Shown here one piece after another: positions 22,840 through 30,595 of a DNA stretch of 64,000 bases. The notes under the pieces are model-generated. The model was not told the origin of the DNA and searched no databases. It worked only from the letters and a program-made list of their open reading frames with translations. The DNA comes from Solwaraspora sp. WMMD792 (GTDB lineage: Bacteria; Actinomycetota; Actinomycetes; Mycobacteriales; Micromonosporaceae). Where the stretch lies: assembly GCF_029626105.1 (NCBI RefSeq), contig NZ_JARUBH010000009.1, forward strand, positions 6,014,001 to 6,078,000. Direction: 5' to 3'. Position 1 is the first letter of the stretch. Each line of letters starts with the position of its first letter. Position numbers and translations under genes: made by a program.

Positions 22840-23328
22840 ATGCCGTTCGCACCCACGCTGTATCGCATTCCGACGCCGCCACCTGGCCAGTTGAGCACAA
22901 TGCCGCGGCCGCGCGGCGACGATTGGCTCGATGACGAAATGGCTGCTCTACGCGTCGCCGGCGTCGACGTCCTTGTCTGCCTGCTTACCTCTGCAGAGGC
23001 CACCGAGCTGGGCCTGTCCGGGGAGGGCGTCGCCGCCGTCCGCGCCGGGTTGGAGTTTCACGGCTTCCCGATCGATGATCTCGGCGTTCCCGACCATGCG
23101 TTGACGCGGCCACTGCTCGACCTCCTGCACAGCCGGCTCGCCGATGGGCGTCACGTCGCGGTGCACTGCCGTGCCGGCATCGGACGGGCATCGCTGATCG
23201 CTGCGGCCTGTCTGATCCGGTTGGGCACCGACCCTGGCAGGGTCTGGCAGATCATCGGGGAAGTCCGAGGCGTGCTGGTTCCGGAGACCGATCAGCAGCG
23301 ACGCTGGCCGGAGCAACTCGGACGGTAG
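22840..23328 (+). CDS. protein-tyrosine / dual-specificity phosphatase-like protein
   Basis: This is a 162-residue protein with the Cys-x5-Arg loop HCRAGIGRAS (Cys110, Arg116) of cysteine-dependent phosphatases, a WPD-loop candidate in 'FPIDDLGVPDH', and the N-terminal 'IPTPPPGQLSTMPRPRGDDWLDDEM' found in bacterial DSP-like proteins. It should hydrolyse phosphotyrosine or a small phosphate ester. It follows the DinB-like gene by 57 bp on the same strand and could be the last gene of that transcript. Confidence 0.85.
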   Translation: MPFAPTLYRIPTPPPGQLSTMPRPRGDDWLDDEMAALRVAGVDVLVCLLTSAEATELGLSGEGVAAVRAGLEFHGFPIDDLGVPDHALTRPLLDLLHSRLADGRHVAVHCRAGIGRASLIAAACLIRLGTDPGRVWQIIGEVRGVLVPETDQQRRWPEQLGR

Positions 23329-23503
23329 CTTGACGCTGCCGCGAGCACCGCACACTGGCGGCGGCGATTCCGGATGTATAGGCGTCGTATCTCCAGACGG
23401 TGTCTGTCGCGAAGGCGATGACTTCGTCGAGGCGTACCCGGGCCTGGGCCATCGCGGCGATCGCCGACCTGACCGCGACGGCCGCGCACAGCCCTTCGAA
23501 CCT

Positions 23504-23544
23504 CACGGCCCGTTACCGCCGCCAGCGCCCTCAGCGCGGCAGTT
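23504..23544. repeat. ~41-bp dispersed repeat, copy 2
   Basis: This is the second copy of the element at 21290-21331, same orientation, beginning CCTCACGGCCCGTTACCGCC. It overlaps the 3' end of the antitoxin gene, whose last codons look out of phase with the family. The overlap suggests that the repeat marks a deletion or recombination endpoint. Confidence 0.65.
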
Positions 23545-23836
23545 CAATGCTCCCTGACCAGATTCTCGACAGCGTCGGCCAGCTCGGAGATCGTCCGACC
23601 CATGGATCGGTGACGGTGTCGTCGAGCAGGTCCCGGTCGTCCGCCCACCCTGGGTCGGTGGGCTGGTCGAACAGGCCCGCGAGGTCGTCCCACTCGCGCC
23701 AGGTGCGCGGGCTGACCGGGCCGAGTACGGCTGCCGGTCGCCCGGCGACGGTGATCGTCACGCGTTCGCCGCCCTGCGCCCGGCGTACCAGGTCGCTGGC
23801 GTTCTGCCGCATCTCCCGCAGCCCGACCTCACGCAT
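23531..23836 (-). CDS. Phd/YefM-type antitoxin, probably orphan
   Basis: The product is about 101 residues from 'MREVGLREMRQNASDLVRRA', then 'GGERVTITVAGRPAAVLGPV', the clear Phd/YefM/VapB DNA-binding half. The C-terminal part after 'DPWVGRSPSW' does not look like a normal antitoxin tail and no PIN-domain toxin follows downstream on the same strand. The frame may have been altered by the dispersed repeat at its 3' end. It is probably a remnant of a toxin-antitoxin locus. Confidence 0.65.
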   Translation of the reverse strand: MREVGLREMRQNASDLVRRAQGGERVTITVAGRPAAVLGPVSPRTWREWDDLAGLFDQPTDPGWADDRDLLDDTVTDPWVGRSPSWPTLSRIWSGSIELPR

Positions 23837-24171
23837 ACGCTGACCGTAGGACATGTGCTACCAGTTGGCGCCCAGCGACATCGTCGCGTTGACCTGGGTC
23901 GGGCCGGTCGTCGAGGATGCGCGGGTACACCCAGCGAGCGCGGAGATCGCCGCCCTGGCCTGGCGCGCCCGGCTGCTCAGCAGTAAGCAGTTGAGCGACA
24001 TGATGGTGGCGGCGGTTGCTATGCGGCAGGTCTGAATCACCGCTGGATGCCCCACCAGGTCGCGCAACTCGGCATCGATGCGCGCTGCCTGCGGCAAATG
24101 AGAGCGGCCCGAACAAGGTCGGGAACCCGTCGACCTAGCGCATGGGTTCATCTGGCGATAAGAATAGACCC
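23837..24171. other. gene-free stretch with no supported feature
   Basis: Both strands carry frames of 60-97 codons here, but none shows a recognisable family pattern or a ribosome site, and their composition fits decayed or random high-GC sequence. The stretch lies between the orphan antitoxin and the low-GC orphan gene and may be debris of earlier insertions. Confidence 0.4.
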
Positions 24172-24669
24172 ATGAGCACTTCGGCTGACCTCGAAGAGGC
24201 GATCAAGGGATTGTGGGCGATCCATCCGAGTAGGGCGACAATTTTCGGAGCGGAACGATTTAGGCGACGCCCGAGGAGCCATATCGAGTTCCACCCGTCG
24301 GAGTGGCGACTCTACGAGACTGGCCGAAGGCGTCGCTTCCCATATGCTGGAATCAGCCAAGGTGTTTGGCGTATCCTCACTCTGGACGGACAAAAGGCGT
24401 TGCTGGTGCTTACTGTCCGGTCCTACCGTCCAAGTCGAATGGCGCAGGCCGCACTGGAGTCAAACTATAGCTATTCTGAGGGCTCAATGGTAGTCGCCGG
24501 AGGGATGGCTGTACGCGACAGGGAAGGGAAGAAGATGAGTGATGGCGAAGCGCGAATGTATTTTACCCCGGTACTTATTCGAGCCGAAGAAATTATAGTG
24601 GCATTACCAAGTAGTGGACGGGAAACGCTTCGGGAAAGGTGGGTGCGACTCGAACAAGGGCTTGATTGA
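24172..24669 (+). CDS. hypothetical protein of low GC content
   Basis: This frame gives about 165 residues from 'MSTSADLEEAIKGLW'. No family is recognised. The protein is mixed alpha/beta by eye, Arg-rich, soluble and without signal or membrane segments; the C-terminal part 'VLIRAEEIIVALPSSGRETLRERW' looks like an ordered domain. Its codon use is visibly AT-richer than every neighbour (roughly mid-50s % GC by eye), with third positions often A or T, so it is probably a recent arrival. An ATG ten codons upstream (24142) is an alternative start. Confidence 0.6.
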   Translation: MSTSADLEEAIKGLWAIHPSRATIFGAERFRRRPRSHIEFHPSEWRLYETGRRRRFPYAGISQGVWRILTLDGQKALLVLTVRSYRPSRMAQAALESNYSYSEGSMVVAGGMAVRDREGKKMSDGEARMYFTPVLIRAEEIIVALPSSGRETLRERWVRLEQGLD

Positions 24670-24825
24670 TCGTCTGTCCGTGCCTACTTGCAGTAATGGC
24701 AAGTCTTGCCGAGAGGGCTGACCGGTTACTGCGAGCCGCGTTCACATCGGCATGTCCGGGCGGCTCCCCGACGGAGCCTGGATATGCTCCATGAGGCGCT
24801 GCCTGCGGCAGATGCGGTAACGAAC

Positions 24826-25464
24826 TCACGGGCCTGGACGGTCAACATCGGTGCCGTACCGTGCAACCATGGTGCGGACGGCTTCGTCAACGACCGCGGT
24901 CGTGCGGGCGGGGGTCACCGTCCACTCGGGGAGCACCAGGCTCGGCCAGAGTAGGTAGTTGGAGATCATCCCGAGGAACTGCGTGGCTGCCATCTCCGGA
25001 TCGGTGATGTTCGCGGTCCCCGCGTCTCGTTCGGTCATGAGGTAGATCCGGACGGACTCGAAGTATGGCAGTTTGCCGCGTGAGAATTGCGCCTTGGCCA
25101 GTTCGGGAAAGCGTGGCAGTTCGGCGATGACGATGCGGAACAGGTTCGTCATCTCCGGTTGGCTCAACAGCGTCGCGTAGCGCCGGCCGAGCACCGTCAG
25201 GCCGGCCGTCAGGTCACCGGCGGGCGGCACGTCCGCGACGTCGTTCTCGGCCCACGAGTCGATGACGATGGCATCGAACAATGCCGCCTTGGTCGGAAAC
25301 TGCTTGAACAGTGTCGCTTTCGACACGCCGGCGCTCTCGGCGACACGCGCCAGTGATGCCCGGTCGTAGCCCAACTCGAGGAAAAGCTCGGTAGCGGCCC
25401 GCACGATGAGCGCACGCTTCTCCTGCGCCACGCGCTGGTGGTAGGCCGACGGCGCTGGGGTCAT
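24826..25464 (-). CDS. TetR-family repressor
   Basis: This 212-residue regulator has an N-terminal TetR helix-turn-helix: 'IVRAATELFLELGYDRASLARVAESAGVSKATLFKQFPTKAALF' (about 20-63). The C-terminal ligand domain is variable and gives no clue to the effector. It is divergent from an SDR/deazaflavin-nitroreductase pair, and the shared intergenic region holds two identical-arm palindromes, the expected operators for self- and target repression. Confidence 0.92.
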   Translation of the reverse strand: MTPAPSAYHQRVAQEKRALIVRAATELFLELGYDRASLARVAESAGVSKATLFKQFPTKAALFDAIVIDSWAENDVADVPPAGDLTAGLTVLGRRYATLLSQPEMTNLFRIVIAELPRFPELAKAQFSRGKLPYFESVRIYLMTERDAGTANITDPEMAATQFLGMISNYLLWPSLVLPEWTVTPARTTAVVDEAVRTMVARYGTDVDRPGP

Positions 25465-25480
25465 GCGCCCATCCTAGCGA

Positions 25481-25545
25481 GGTGAGTGGGTTGACTCACC
25501 ACTTGGTGGAGCGTAGCCTCGACGTGGTGAGTCGCCCGACTCACC
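25481..25545. promoter_or_regulatory. two GGTGAGTn6ACTCACC operators of the TetR regulator
   Basis: Two 20-bp palindromes, GGTGAGTGGGTTGACTCACC and GGTGAGTCGCCCGACTCACC, sit 45 bp apart in the divergent promoter region. Both arms (GGTGAGT/ACTCACC) are identical in the two boxes. One box lies close to the tetR start and the other upstream of the SDR gene, as expected for dual control. Confidence 0.85.
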
Positions 25546-25592
25546 ACCCCGGCTCACGGGTTGTCATCTCTCGCTCGTACTCGGAGGATCAG

Positions 25593-26372
25593 ATGTCCCG
25601 CTTCACCGATCAGACCGTGCTCGTGACCGGCGGGACCGGCGGGCAGGGAGCCAGCCACGTCCGCGCCTTGCACGCCGAGGGCGCCAACGTCGTCATCGGC
25701 GACATCGATGCCGAGCGCGGCGCCAGCCTCGCGTCCGAGCTGGGAGGCAGGGCGCGTTTCGTCCACCTCGACGTCTCCCAGGACGAGTCGTGGGCCGCCG
25801 CCATCGCGGCGACCGAGAAGGCATTCGGCGCGCTCACCGTCCTGATCAACAACGCCGGGGTGCAGAACCCGCCCGCCCTCATCGAGTCCACCGAACGGAC
25901 TACGTGGGCCCGCATCCTCGACATCAACCTCACCGGCACCTTCCTCGGCATCAAGACGGCCGCACCGGCACTGCGGCGGGCGGGGGGAGGATCCATCGTC
26001 AACATCGCCTCCACAATGGGCGTCGGCGGTACCGCCTTCTACGCGCCCTACGTCGCCAGCAAGTGGGCGGTCCGAGGCCTCACTCAGACCGCTGCCCTTG
26101 AGCTGGGCCGCGACAACATCCGCGTCAACGCCATCCACCCCGGCGTCGTCGCCACCCCGTTCATCACCGAGCCGGCCGCCGGCAGCCAGGCCCCGATCGC
26201 CGACTTCTACTCGCCCGAGCCGTTCGCTGTCCCGCGACTCGGGCAGCCCGCCGACATCACCGCGCTGCTGTTGTTCCTCATCTCGCCGCACGCGGCCTTC
26301 ATCACCGGCGCCGAGTACGTCATCGACGGAGGGCTGCTCCTCGGCCCCGCCTTGCAGAAGGAAGCCGCATGA
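25593..26372 (+). CDS. short-chain dehydrogenase/reductase
   Basis: This 259-residue classical SDR has the Rossmann motif TGGTGGQG near the N-terminus, NNAG around 88, the catalytic Ser in 'IVNIASTMG', YVASK as Tyr-x3-Lys, and a C-terminal YVIDGG. GGAGG lies before the ATG. It reduces or oxidises an alcohol/ketone with NAD(P)(H); the substrate is unknown. It is under the divergent TetR repressor and is coupled by ATGA to the next gene, so it probably belongs to a small-molecule-induced detoxification operon. Confidence 0.92.
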   Translation: MSRFTDQTVLVTGGTGGQGASHVRALHAEGANVVIGDIDAERGASLASELGGRARFVHLDVSQDESWAAAIAATEKAFGALTVLINNAGVQNPPALIESTERTTWARILDINLTGTFLGIKTAAPALRRAGGGSIVNIASTMGVGGTAFYAPYVASKWAVRGLTQTAALELGRDNIRVNAIHPGVVATPFITEPAAGSQAPIADFYSPEPFAVPRLGQPADITALLLFLISPHAAFITGAEYVIDGGLLLGPALQKEAA

Positions 26373-26830
26373 ACCCCGAAGACCAACATCGAGAGCGCCG
26401 CGCGCTTGACCCGCTGGCGCACCTGCCACACGAGATCCGGCGCGCCATCGAGATCACGCCTGCGGCCGGAACCCGTGAACGGATCGTGGACATCACCACC
26501 ATCGGGCGGCGTACCGGACGACCCCGCCGCATTGAGATCTTCTTCTACCGCACCAACGGCGCAACCTACCTGTGCAGCGGAGCGGGCGGAGGCGCGACCA
26601 GCTGGTACGCAAACCTACGAGCGAACCCCGCTTTCACCTTCCACCTCAAGAACGGCATCAGAGCGGACCTGCCGGCGCACGCGACCACCGTCACCGATTC
26701 CACGGAACGGGCCGAAGTGCTGGCGGCCATCGTCGACGACCTCAACCAGCCTCACGACCCTGGCACCATCAGGCCGACCCGATTGCAGGACTGGGCCGCC
26801 AGCAGGCTGATGCGAGTCGACTTCGACTGA
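26369..26830 (+). CDS. deazaflavin (F420)-dependent nitroreductase family protein
   Basis: This 153-residue protein with 'VDITTIGRRTGRPRRIEIFFY' and 'GGGATSWYANLRANPAFTFHLK' matches the DUF385/DDN split-barrel family (the TTxGRxxGxPR pattern and the WYxNLxxNP motif). Members bind F420 and reduce quinones or nitro compounds. It starts inside the SDR stop codon, so both are made together under TetR control. Confidence 0.88.
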   Translation: MNPEDQHRERRALDPLAHLPHEIRRAIEITPAAGTRERIVDITTIGRRTGRPRRIEIFFYRTNGATYLCSGAGGGATSWYANLRANPAFTFHLKNGIRADLPAHATTVTDSTERAEVLAAIVDDLNQPHDPGTIRPTRLQDWAASRLMRVDFD

Positions 26831-26884
26831 TAGTGATCAAGTGGGACACCAGATGATCATCCGACGGAGCATCCGCTCGGCGGC

Positions 26885-27433
26885 ATGTGCGGATGCTCGA
26901 TGGTGAGCGACAACCAGTCGTTCTGGTACGAATGTCAGGTGGCCTACTTTGACGACTTGACTGCCTACAGCTATAGCGACGTCGACACCGTCGAGCTGGA
27001 CTGGGGATTGCTTCAGTTCCGGCCCGGATACGACCGGATCAACGTCGGGTGGCTCGATGCCCCGCACGCGTTCGAGAAGGGGCCCACGCCAGACCGGTTT
27101 ACGAACGCGCTGCTCGACATCATCGTGGCTCCGCGTATCAACACGATGCGCGGACTTCACCGGTGCCCCTTCTGCCCGAATCATCCGGGGGACTCGATGG
27201 TTTCCGTGGAGCATCCGGGCGGCAGAGTCTGGTTGGGACACACCGAGATCAGGGTGCCATCAGGGCCAGGCGCGATGTTCGCTGCACCGTCGCTCATCTG
27301 GCACTACGTCACTGCCCATTCCTACCGACCGCCGGCTGAGTTCATCGAGGCCGTGGAGCAGTACGACCAGGGCTGGACTTCGGACGTGAGCCCCTGGATA
27401 CCTCACGATGCCGTTCGCATCACGTTCGACTGA
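26885..27433 (+). CDS. hypothetical protein (DUF7919-like)
   Basis: This 182-residue soluble protein is rich in aromatic residues ('YECQVAYFDDLTAYSYSD', 'VELDWGLLQF'), with a possible metal site HRCPFCPNHP in the middle and 'PSLIWHYVTAHSYRPPAEFIEAV' near the end. It resembles uncharacterised actinobacterial proteins usually annotated as conserved hypothetical; I recall but cannot verify the DUF7919 label. A second ATG five codons on (26900) may be the true start. No operon partner is evident. Confidence 0.65.
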   Translation: MCGCSMVSDNQSFWYECQVAYFDDLTAYSYSDVDTVELDWGLLQFRPGYDRINVGWLDAPHAFEKGPTPDRFTNALLDIIVAPRINTMRGLHRCPFCPNHPGDSMVSVEHPGGRVWLGHTEIRVPSGPGAMFAAPSLIWHYVTAHSYRPPAEFIEAVEQYDQGWTSDVSPWIPHDAVRITFD

Positions 27434-27537
27434 TCCGATGCGCTCGCCGACGCGCGCCCGTCGCGGTAGATCCGTGCACTGTCGACCACGACGCGGCACC
27501 GATGCAGTGGCCTTGCGACCGGGCGCCACGGTAGTGG

Positions 27538-28227
27538 CTAACGACTTTGGTTGGGAAGGTCACGCATGATGCGGGGCGCTTTGAACTTGCGGTTGTCGAT
27601 GACGATGTCGGCTCGTTCGGCCGGGCGGATCTCGGCCAGGTAAAGCTCTTCGCCCGGGATGTAGTACGTACGGTACCGCTCAGCCGCAGCCTCCGCCGAG
27701 TCCATCCACGCCTGGTCGCGGATCGTGCCGCGGTGCAGGACGTCTGTTGCCTCGATGTGAAGGTAGACGCGTAGATCCCAGTGTCGTGACAGGGCCGGCT
27801 TCTGTAGGAACCCGCCGTCTGCCACGAGGATCGCGTCGTCCGAAGCCACGTGGATGCCGGAGTCGGTGGGCGTACGGCCGCTGAAGTCCATGATCCGGGC
27901 GCGGTAACGGCGGTTGCCGCCCGGACCGAGCGGCGCCAGCAGCTCGTCGCGGATGGCGTCGACGTCGTACATCTCGAAGTAGTAGCTCTCCGGTGAGCCG
28001 GGCGGATAGTGCGTACGCAGGTCGACATGCCGTTTGAAGTGGTCGATCGTGACCCGGAGCACGGGTCGTGCCGTCCTTGCTCGCAAGGTGGTGGCCAGTT
28101 CGTCGGCCAGGGTCGTCTTGCCAGCGGCGGAGGGGCCGTCGATCCCCACGCGCGTGGGGTGCTCCAGCCGCAACGCAAGGATCCGCTCGGCCAAACCGCC
28201 GAGCACCCGCTGCCGTGTCGTGGTCAT
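27538..28227 (-). CDS. uridine kinase-like P-loop kinase
   Basis: This 229-residue protein has Walker A GPSAAGKTT near residue 31, 'VTIDHFKRH' as the substrate-side Asp region, and 'YIPGEELYLAEIRPAERADIVIDN' at the C-terminus, typical of the uridine kinase/nucleoside kinase family of actinobacteria. It should phosphorylate a nucleoside or related small molecule with ATP. It stands alone, with no co-directional neighbour within 1 kb. Confidence 0.85.
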   Translation of the reverse strand: MTTTRQRVLGGLAERILALRLEHPTRVGIDGPSAAGKTTLADELATTLRARTARPVLRVTIDHFKRHVDLRTHYPPGSPESYYFEMYDVDAIRDELLAPLGPGGNRRYRARIMDFSGRTPTDSGIHVASDDAILVADGGFLQKPALSRHWDLRVYLHIEATDVLHRGTIRDQAWMDSAEAAAERYRTYYIPGEELYLAEIRPAERADIVIDNRKFKAPRIMRDLPNQSR

Positions 28228-28440
28228 CGAAGGGATGATGCCAGGCGGCTGCGGCGAGGGTACGCCCGCAAACCGTTCGCGGAGGTGGCCGTCGTTGTTC
28301 TGCGACGACTCGACACCCCGCGCACTACATCAGCAAGGTCGCGCCTCGAACTGCCGCCTGCGACTCGGTGTGACGCCCGACGGCGGCAGATGCGGATGCC
28401 TCATCAGGGGCTGCCTCGCAGCGACGACTACGGTGGTGGT

Positions 28441-28977
28441 GTGCAGATTCCCCATCTCGGTACGGTGGTCAAGGCCGCTGATCTGGGCTGGTATCACAGT
28501 GCGCCGATACCGGTGGCGGTGTTGGGCGGTGGACCCTGCCTCATCGCAGTCGACGGCTACGACGACGACCCGGTGCAGGAGGACTTCCACGCCGCGATTC
28601 GCAACTTCCTTACGCTCGACCACTCAGCGTTGGCCGTCGCTGCGTCATCCATTTACGCCTACTACCGCGATGTTACCGATGATGTCCTGGCCGTCGGCGG
28701 CGCCGAGCGGCACGTCGAGATCAGCGGCCCCGAAGACGTCCTGGCCCACGTTCAGCTTGGCAACGAGCCGATGGTCGTGCGCGACTCCTACGGCGATCAG
28801 CGCGTCTATGTCTCGGTCGAGTGCGAGTGCGCCTGGGAACCTGAGCACGGCCTGCAGATTGTGTTCCGCGACGGGGCCACAGTGACCAAGGTCGGACCGT
28901 ACGACGGTCACCTCACCAACTCGGCCGCCTACGCCAACGACAAACTCGATGGCGTCGTCTACCACCGTTCCCGGTGA
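28441..28977 (+). CDS. DUF6985-like hypothetical protein
   Basis: The product is about 178 residues from GTG, 'MQIPHLGTVVKAADLGWYHSAPI'. The N-terminal part with 'GYDDDPVQEDFHAAIRNFLTLD' and the later 'VYVSVECECAWEPEHGLQIVFRDG' follow the pattern of small immunity-like or SMI1-neighbour proteins annotated DUF6985. No toxin partner is present. An ATG 17 codons upstream (28390) is possible but that stretch looks non-coding. Function unknown. Confidence 0.65.
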   Translation: MQIPHLGTVVKAADLGWYHSAPIPVAVLGGGPCLIAVDGYDDDPVQEDFHAAIRNFLTLDHSALAVAASSIYAYYRDVTDDVLAVGGAERHVEISGPEDVLAHVQLGNEPMVVRDSYGDQRVYVSVECECAWEPEHGLQIVFRDGATVTKVGPYDGHLTNSAAYANDKLDGVVYHRSR

Positions 28978-29105
28978 CGGTGTAGCTGGACCCGACTGCG
29001 CTCGACGCGCCCGAAGCGGCCAACCAAGGCAAATGGATCTTGGTGCCGGGCTCTCATCCGATAACTCGCTGGTCAGAATCGGCCGGCGTCGCTACCGTCG
29101 GCAGA

Positions 29106-29330
29106 ATGTCGGAAACCATTTCGTACCGACGTCACTCTGCACGGGTGATCCTTCTCGACCGTGACCAGCGAGTGCTCCTGCTCAGGAGTACCTCGCGGCC
29201 AGATGAGGCGAACGATGCGCCCACACATCGCGGCAGATCCGGGTGCTTGATCTTGCGTTTGCTGCTTGAAACGACCAACGCGTCGTATGACAACACCGGT
29301 GAAACGCCAGGCGCCTGGCGACGGAGGTAA
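29106..29330 (+). pseudogene. NUDIX hydrolase remnant
   Basis: The frame starts 'MSETISYRRHSARVILLDRDQRVLLLRS', a typical NUDIX N-terminus with the first strands of the fold. It then runs into 'STSRPDEANDAPTHRGRSG' and ends without the NUDIX box (Gx5Ex7REUxEExGU), which should follow about 30 residues later. The gene is therefore truncated or frameshifted. Its intact parent would be a nucleoside-diphosphate-X hydrolase. Confidence 0.65.
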
Positions 29331-29396
29331 GGCCAGTACCACCCGACACGCCAAATGTGGCGAGCCTCACTGGCAGTGCGGCGTAGCAGTGGCTGG

Positions 29397-29891
29397 TTAT
29401 TCGGTCGGGAGGCCGTGGCCGGGCCGGGCCGGGAGCCAGCCGTAGTGGCGGGCGGTGTTTCTGAGGATGTCCATCAGTTGGGGCGCAAGGCCGAACCGCT
29501 CGCAGTGGATCTCCATACTCTGTGCGAGGTCGCCGTCCCGGCCGCGTTCGGCAGCCGCCTTCCAGTCGGCAAGCATCTCGATCAGATCGACCAGGGTCAT
29601 GCCGCAGACGCCGTTGGGAAAGTGCTCAGGATGGTGCCGGTTGTTCGCGTAGTGGTGGGCAAGGCCGTCACCCATCGCCGCCACCGCGGCCTGGTACTCC
29701 TCGCTGCCGTACGCCGCGGTACGCAGCTTCGGCACGAACTCGTCGTACGTCGACCGTTCCGGCTCGATGGTCTTGCTCAGGTCGTGACGGATGGACCGGT
29801 CGAGCAGTTCCTTGATCGGCGAGCTCATGAGGTCAGCGACGCGCAGGCTGTGCCGGAGTGTATCGGCGGTGGAATCGAACGGCGTAGTCAT
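29397..29891 (-). CDS. DUF5662-family protein
   Basis: This 164-residue helical soluble protein has 'RHDLSKTIEPERSTYDEFVPKLR', 'HYANNRHHPEHFPNGVCGMTLVDLIEMLADWKAA' and 'IHCERFGLAPQLMDILRNTARHYGW'. The conserved HxxNNxHHPE segment and Asp/His pattern fit DUF5662, an HD-like helical family of unknown activity that may bind metal. It is monocistronic as far as can be seen. Confidence 0.75.
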   Translation of the reverse strand: MTTPFDSTADTLRHSLRVADLMSSPIKELLDRSIRHDLSKTIEPERSTYDEFVPKLRTAAYGSEEYQAAVAAMGDGLAHHYANNRHHPEHFPNGVCGMTLVDLIEMLADWKAAAERGRDGDLAQSMEIHCERFGLAPQLMDILRNTARHYGWLPARPGHGLPTE

Positions 29892-30023
29892 GTTGGCTCC
29901 TGGAAAACGGACGCACTCGGGTCGTCCTATCCTTGCGCAGCCTGGCTCGGTTGGTCGACGGCGCTACGGGCCGCGATGGGCCGGGGGATGGCTACGACAC
30001 GCGGTCGGCGGGCATGAGGGGTC

Positions 30024-30128
30024 CAGATCCGGACGCCGCGATCGGCGACGCTGCTTCGAGTGGAGGGCTCAGGCACGTTATTCGCGCGAATAACGTGCCT
30101 GAGCCCTCCACTCGACGGCGGACCGAGA
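30024..30128. repeat. palindromic repeat element, copy 2
   Basis: This is the second copy of the ~105-bp element at 20032-20137, same orientation, with about two differences and a one-base indel outside the core. The 60-bp perfect palindrome runs 30056-30115. It lies between the DUF5662 and DUF397 genes. Strong conservation of both arms in two unlinked places suggests recent copying or selection on the hairpin. Confidence 0.9.
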
Positions 30129-30333
30129 ACCGAAGCGGGGTGCTGCCGGACTGGCGGCGTAGGTTGCTGGTGATGTCGGCTCTCTTGCCTGGCTTGCGGT
30201 CGTTTGTGGTGACGCTACGCCGGCGGTTCGACGGGCGGGCGGGACGCCTCGATCCCAGAGACCAGGACCCCAGAGACCTGCCGTACACCGGTCGGCGGAT
30301 TGGTGGCGAGCCGCCGCGGCGTGAGCGTGAAGA

Positions 30334-30367
30334 AAGCGCCGGCCCGCTCGTGGCAGGGCCGGCGCTT
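30334..30367. terminator. hairpin terminator after the DUF397 gene
   Basis: A 12-bp perfect stem (AAGCGCCGGCCC with GGGCCGGCGCTT) and a 10-base loop lie 40 bp downstream of the DUF397 stop on the minus strand. There is no long U-tract, as is common in high-GC actinobacteria. Confidence 0.65.
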
Positions 30368-30406
30368 CCTTGACGTTGTCGGCGGAGGAGGGGTAGGTGC
30401 GGCTGG

Positions 30407-30595
30407 TCAGTGGTGGTGCTTGGCCAGCTCGACGAAGGAGCGCCAGGCGGACGGGCCGAAGGCCAGGGTGCCGCCGTCACGGTCCTTGGTGTCCCGGACC
30501 AGCACCCGGCCGGGCAGGTTGTCGGCCACCTCGACGCAGTTGCCGGATGCACCGTTCGACCGAGACGACTTCCGCCACGCTGGTTCATTGATCAC
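30407..30595 (-). CDS. DUF397 protein
   Basis: This 62-residue protein has the DUF397 pattern 'WRKSSRSNGASGNCVEVAD' and 'VLVRDTKDRDGGTLAFGPSAWRSFV'. DUF397 genes almost always follow an XRE regulator, as here, where the ATG overlaps the regulator stop (ATGA). Such pairs, of the BldB/WhiJ kind in Streptomyces, modulate development; some resemble toxin-antitoxin modules. Confidence 0.92.
   Translation of the reverse strand: MINEPAWRKSSRSNGASGNCVEVADNLPGRVLVRDTKDRDGGTLAFGPSAWRSFVELAKHHH

Larger units (their letters stand above)
29892..30406. other. gene-free stretch with palindromic element and hairpin
   Basis: This 515-bp stretch has no supported gene. It carries copy 2 of the 105-bp palindromic element and a strong terminator-like hairpin downstream of the DUF397 gene, both listed separately. 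The part between them (30129-30333) shows nothing that I can assign. Confidence 0.6.

Noticed and set aside
23252-23506. Minus-strand 84-codon frame considered as a PIN toxin partner of the Phd antitoxin
   Set aside because: It shows none of the spaced acidic residues of PIN domains and overlaps the 3' end of the phosphatase gene; at most a remnant.
28227-28440. Frames extending upstream of the DUF6985-like gene
   Set aside because: The upstream extension is composition-biased, lacks a ribosome site and overlaps the kinase promoter, so the GTG at 28441 was preferred.
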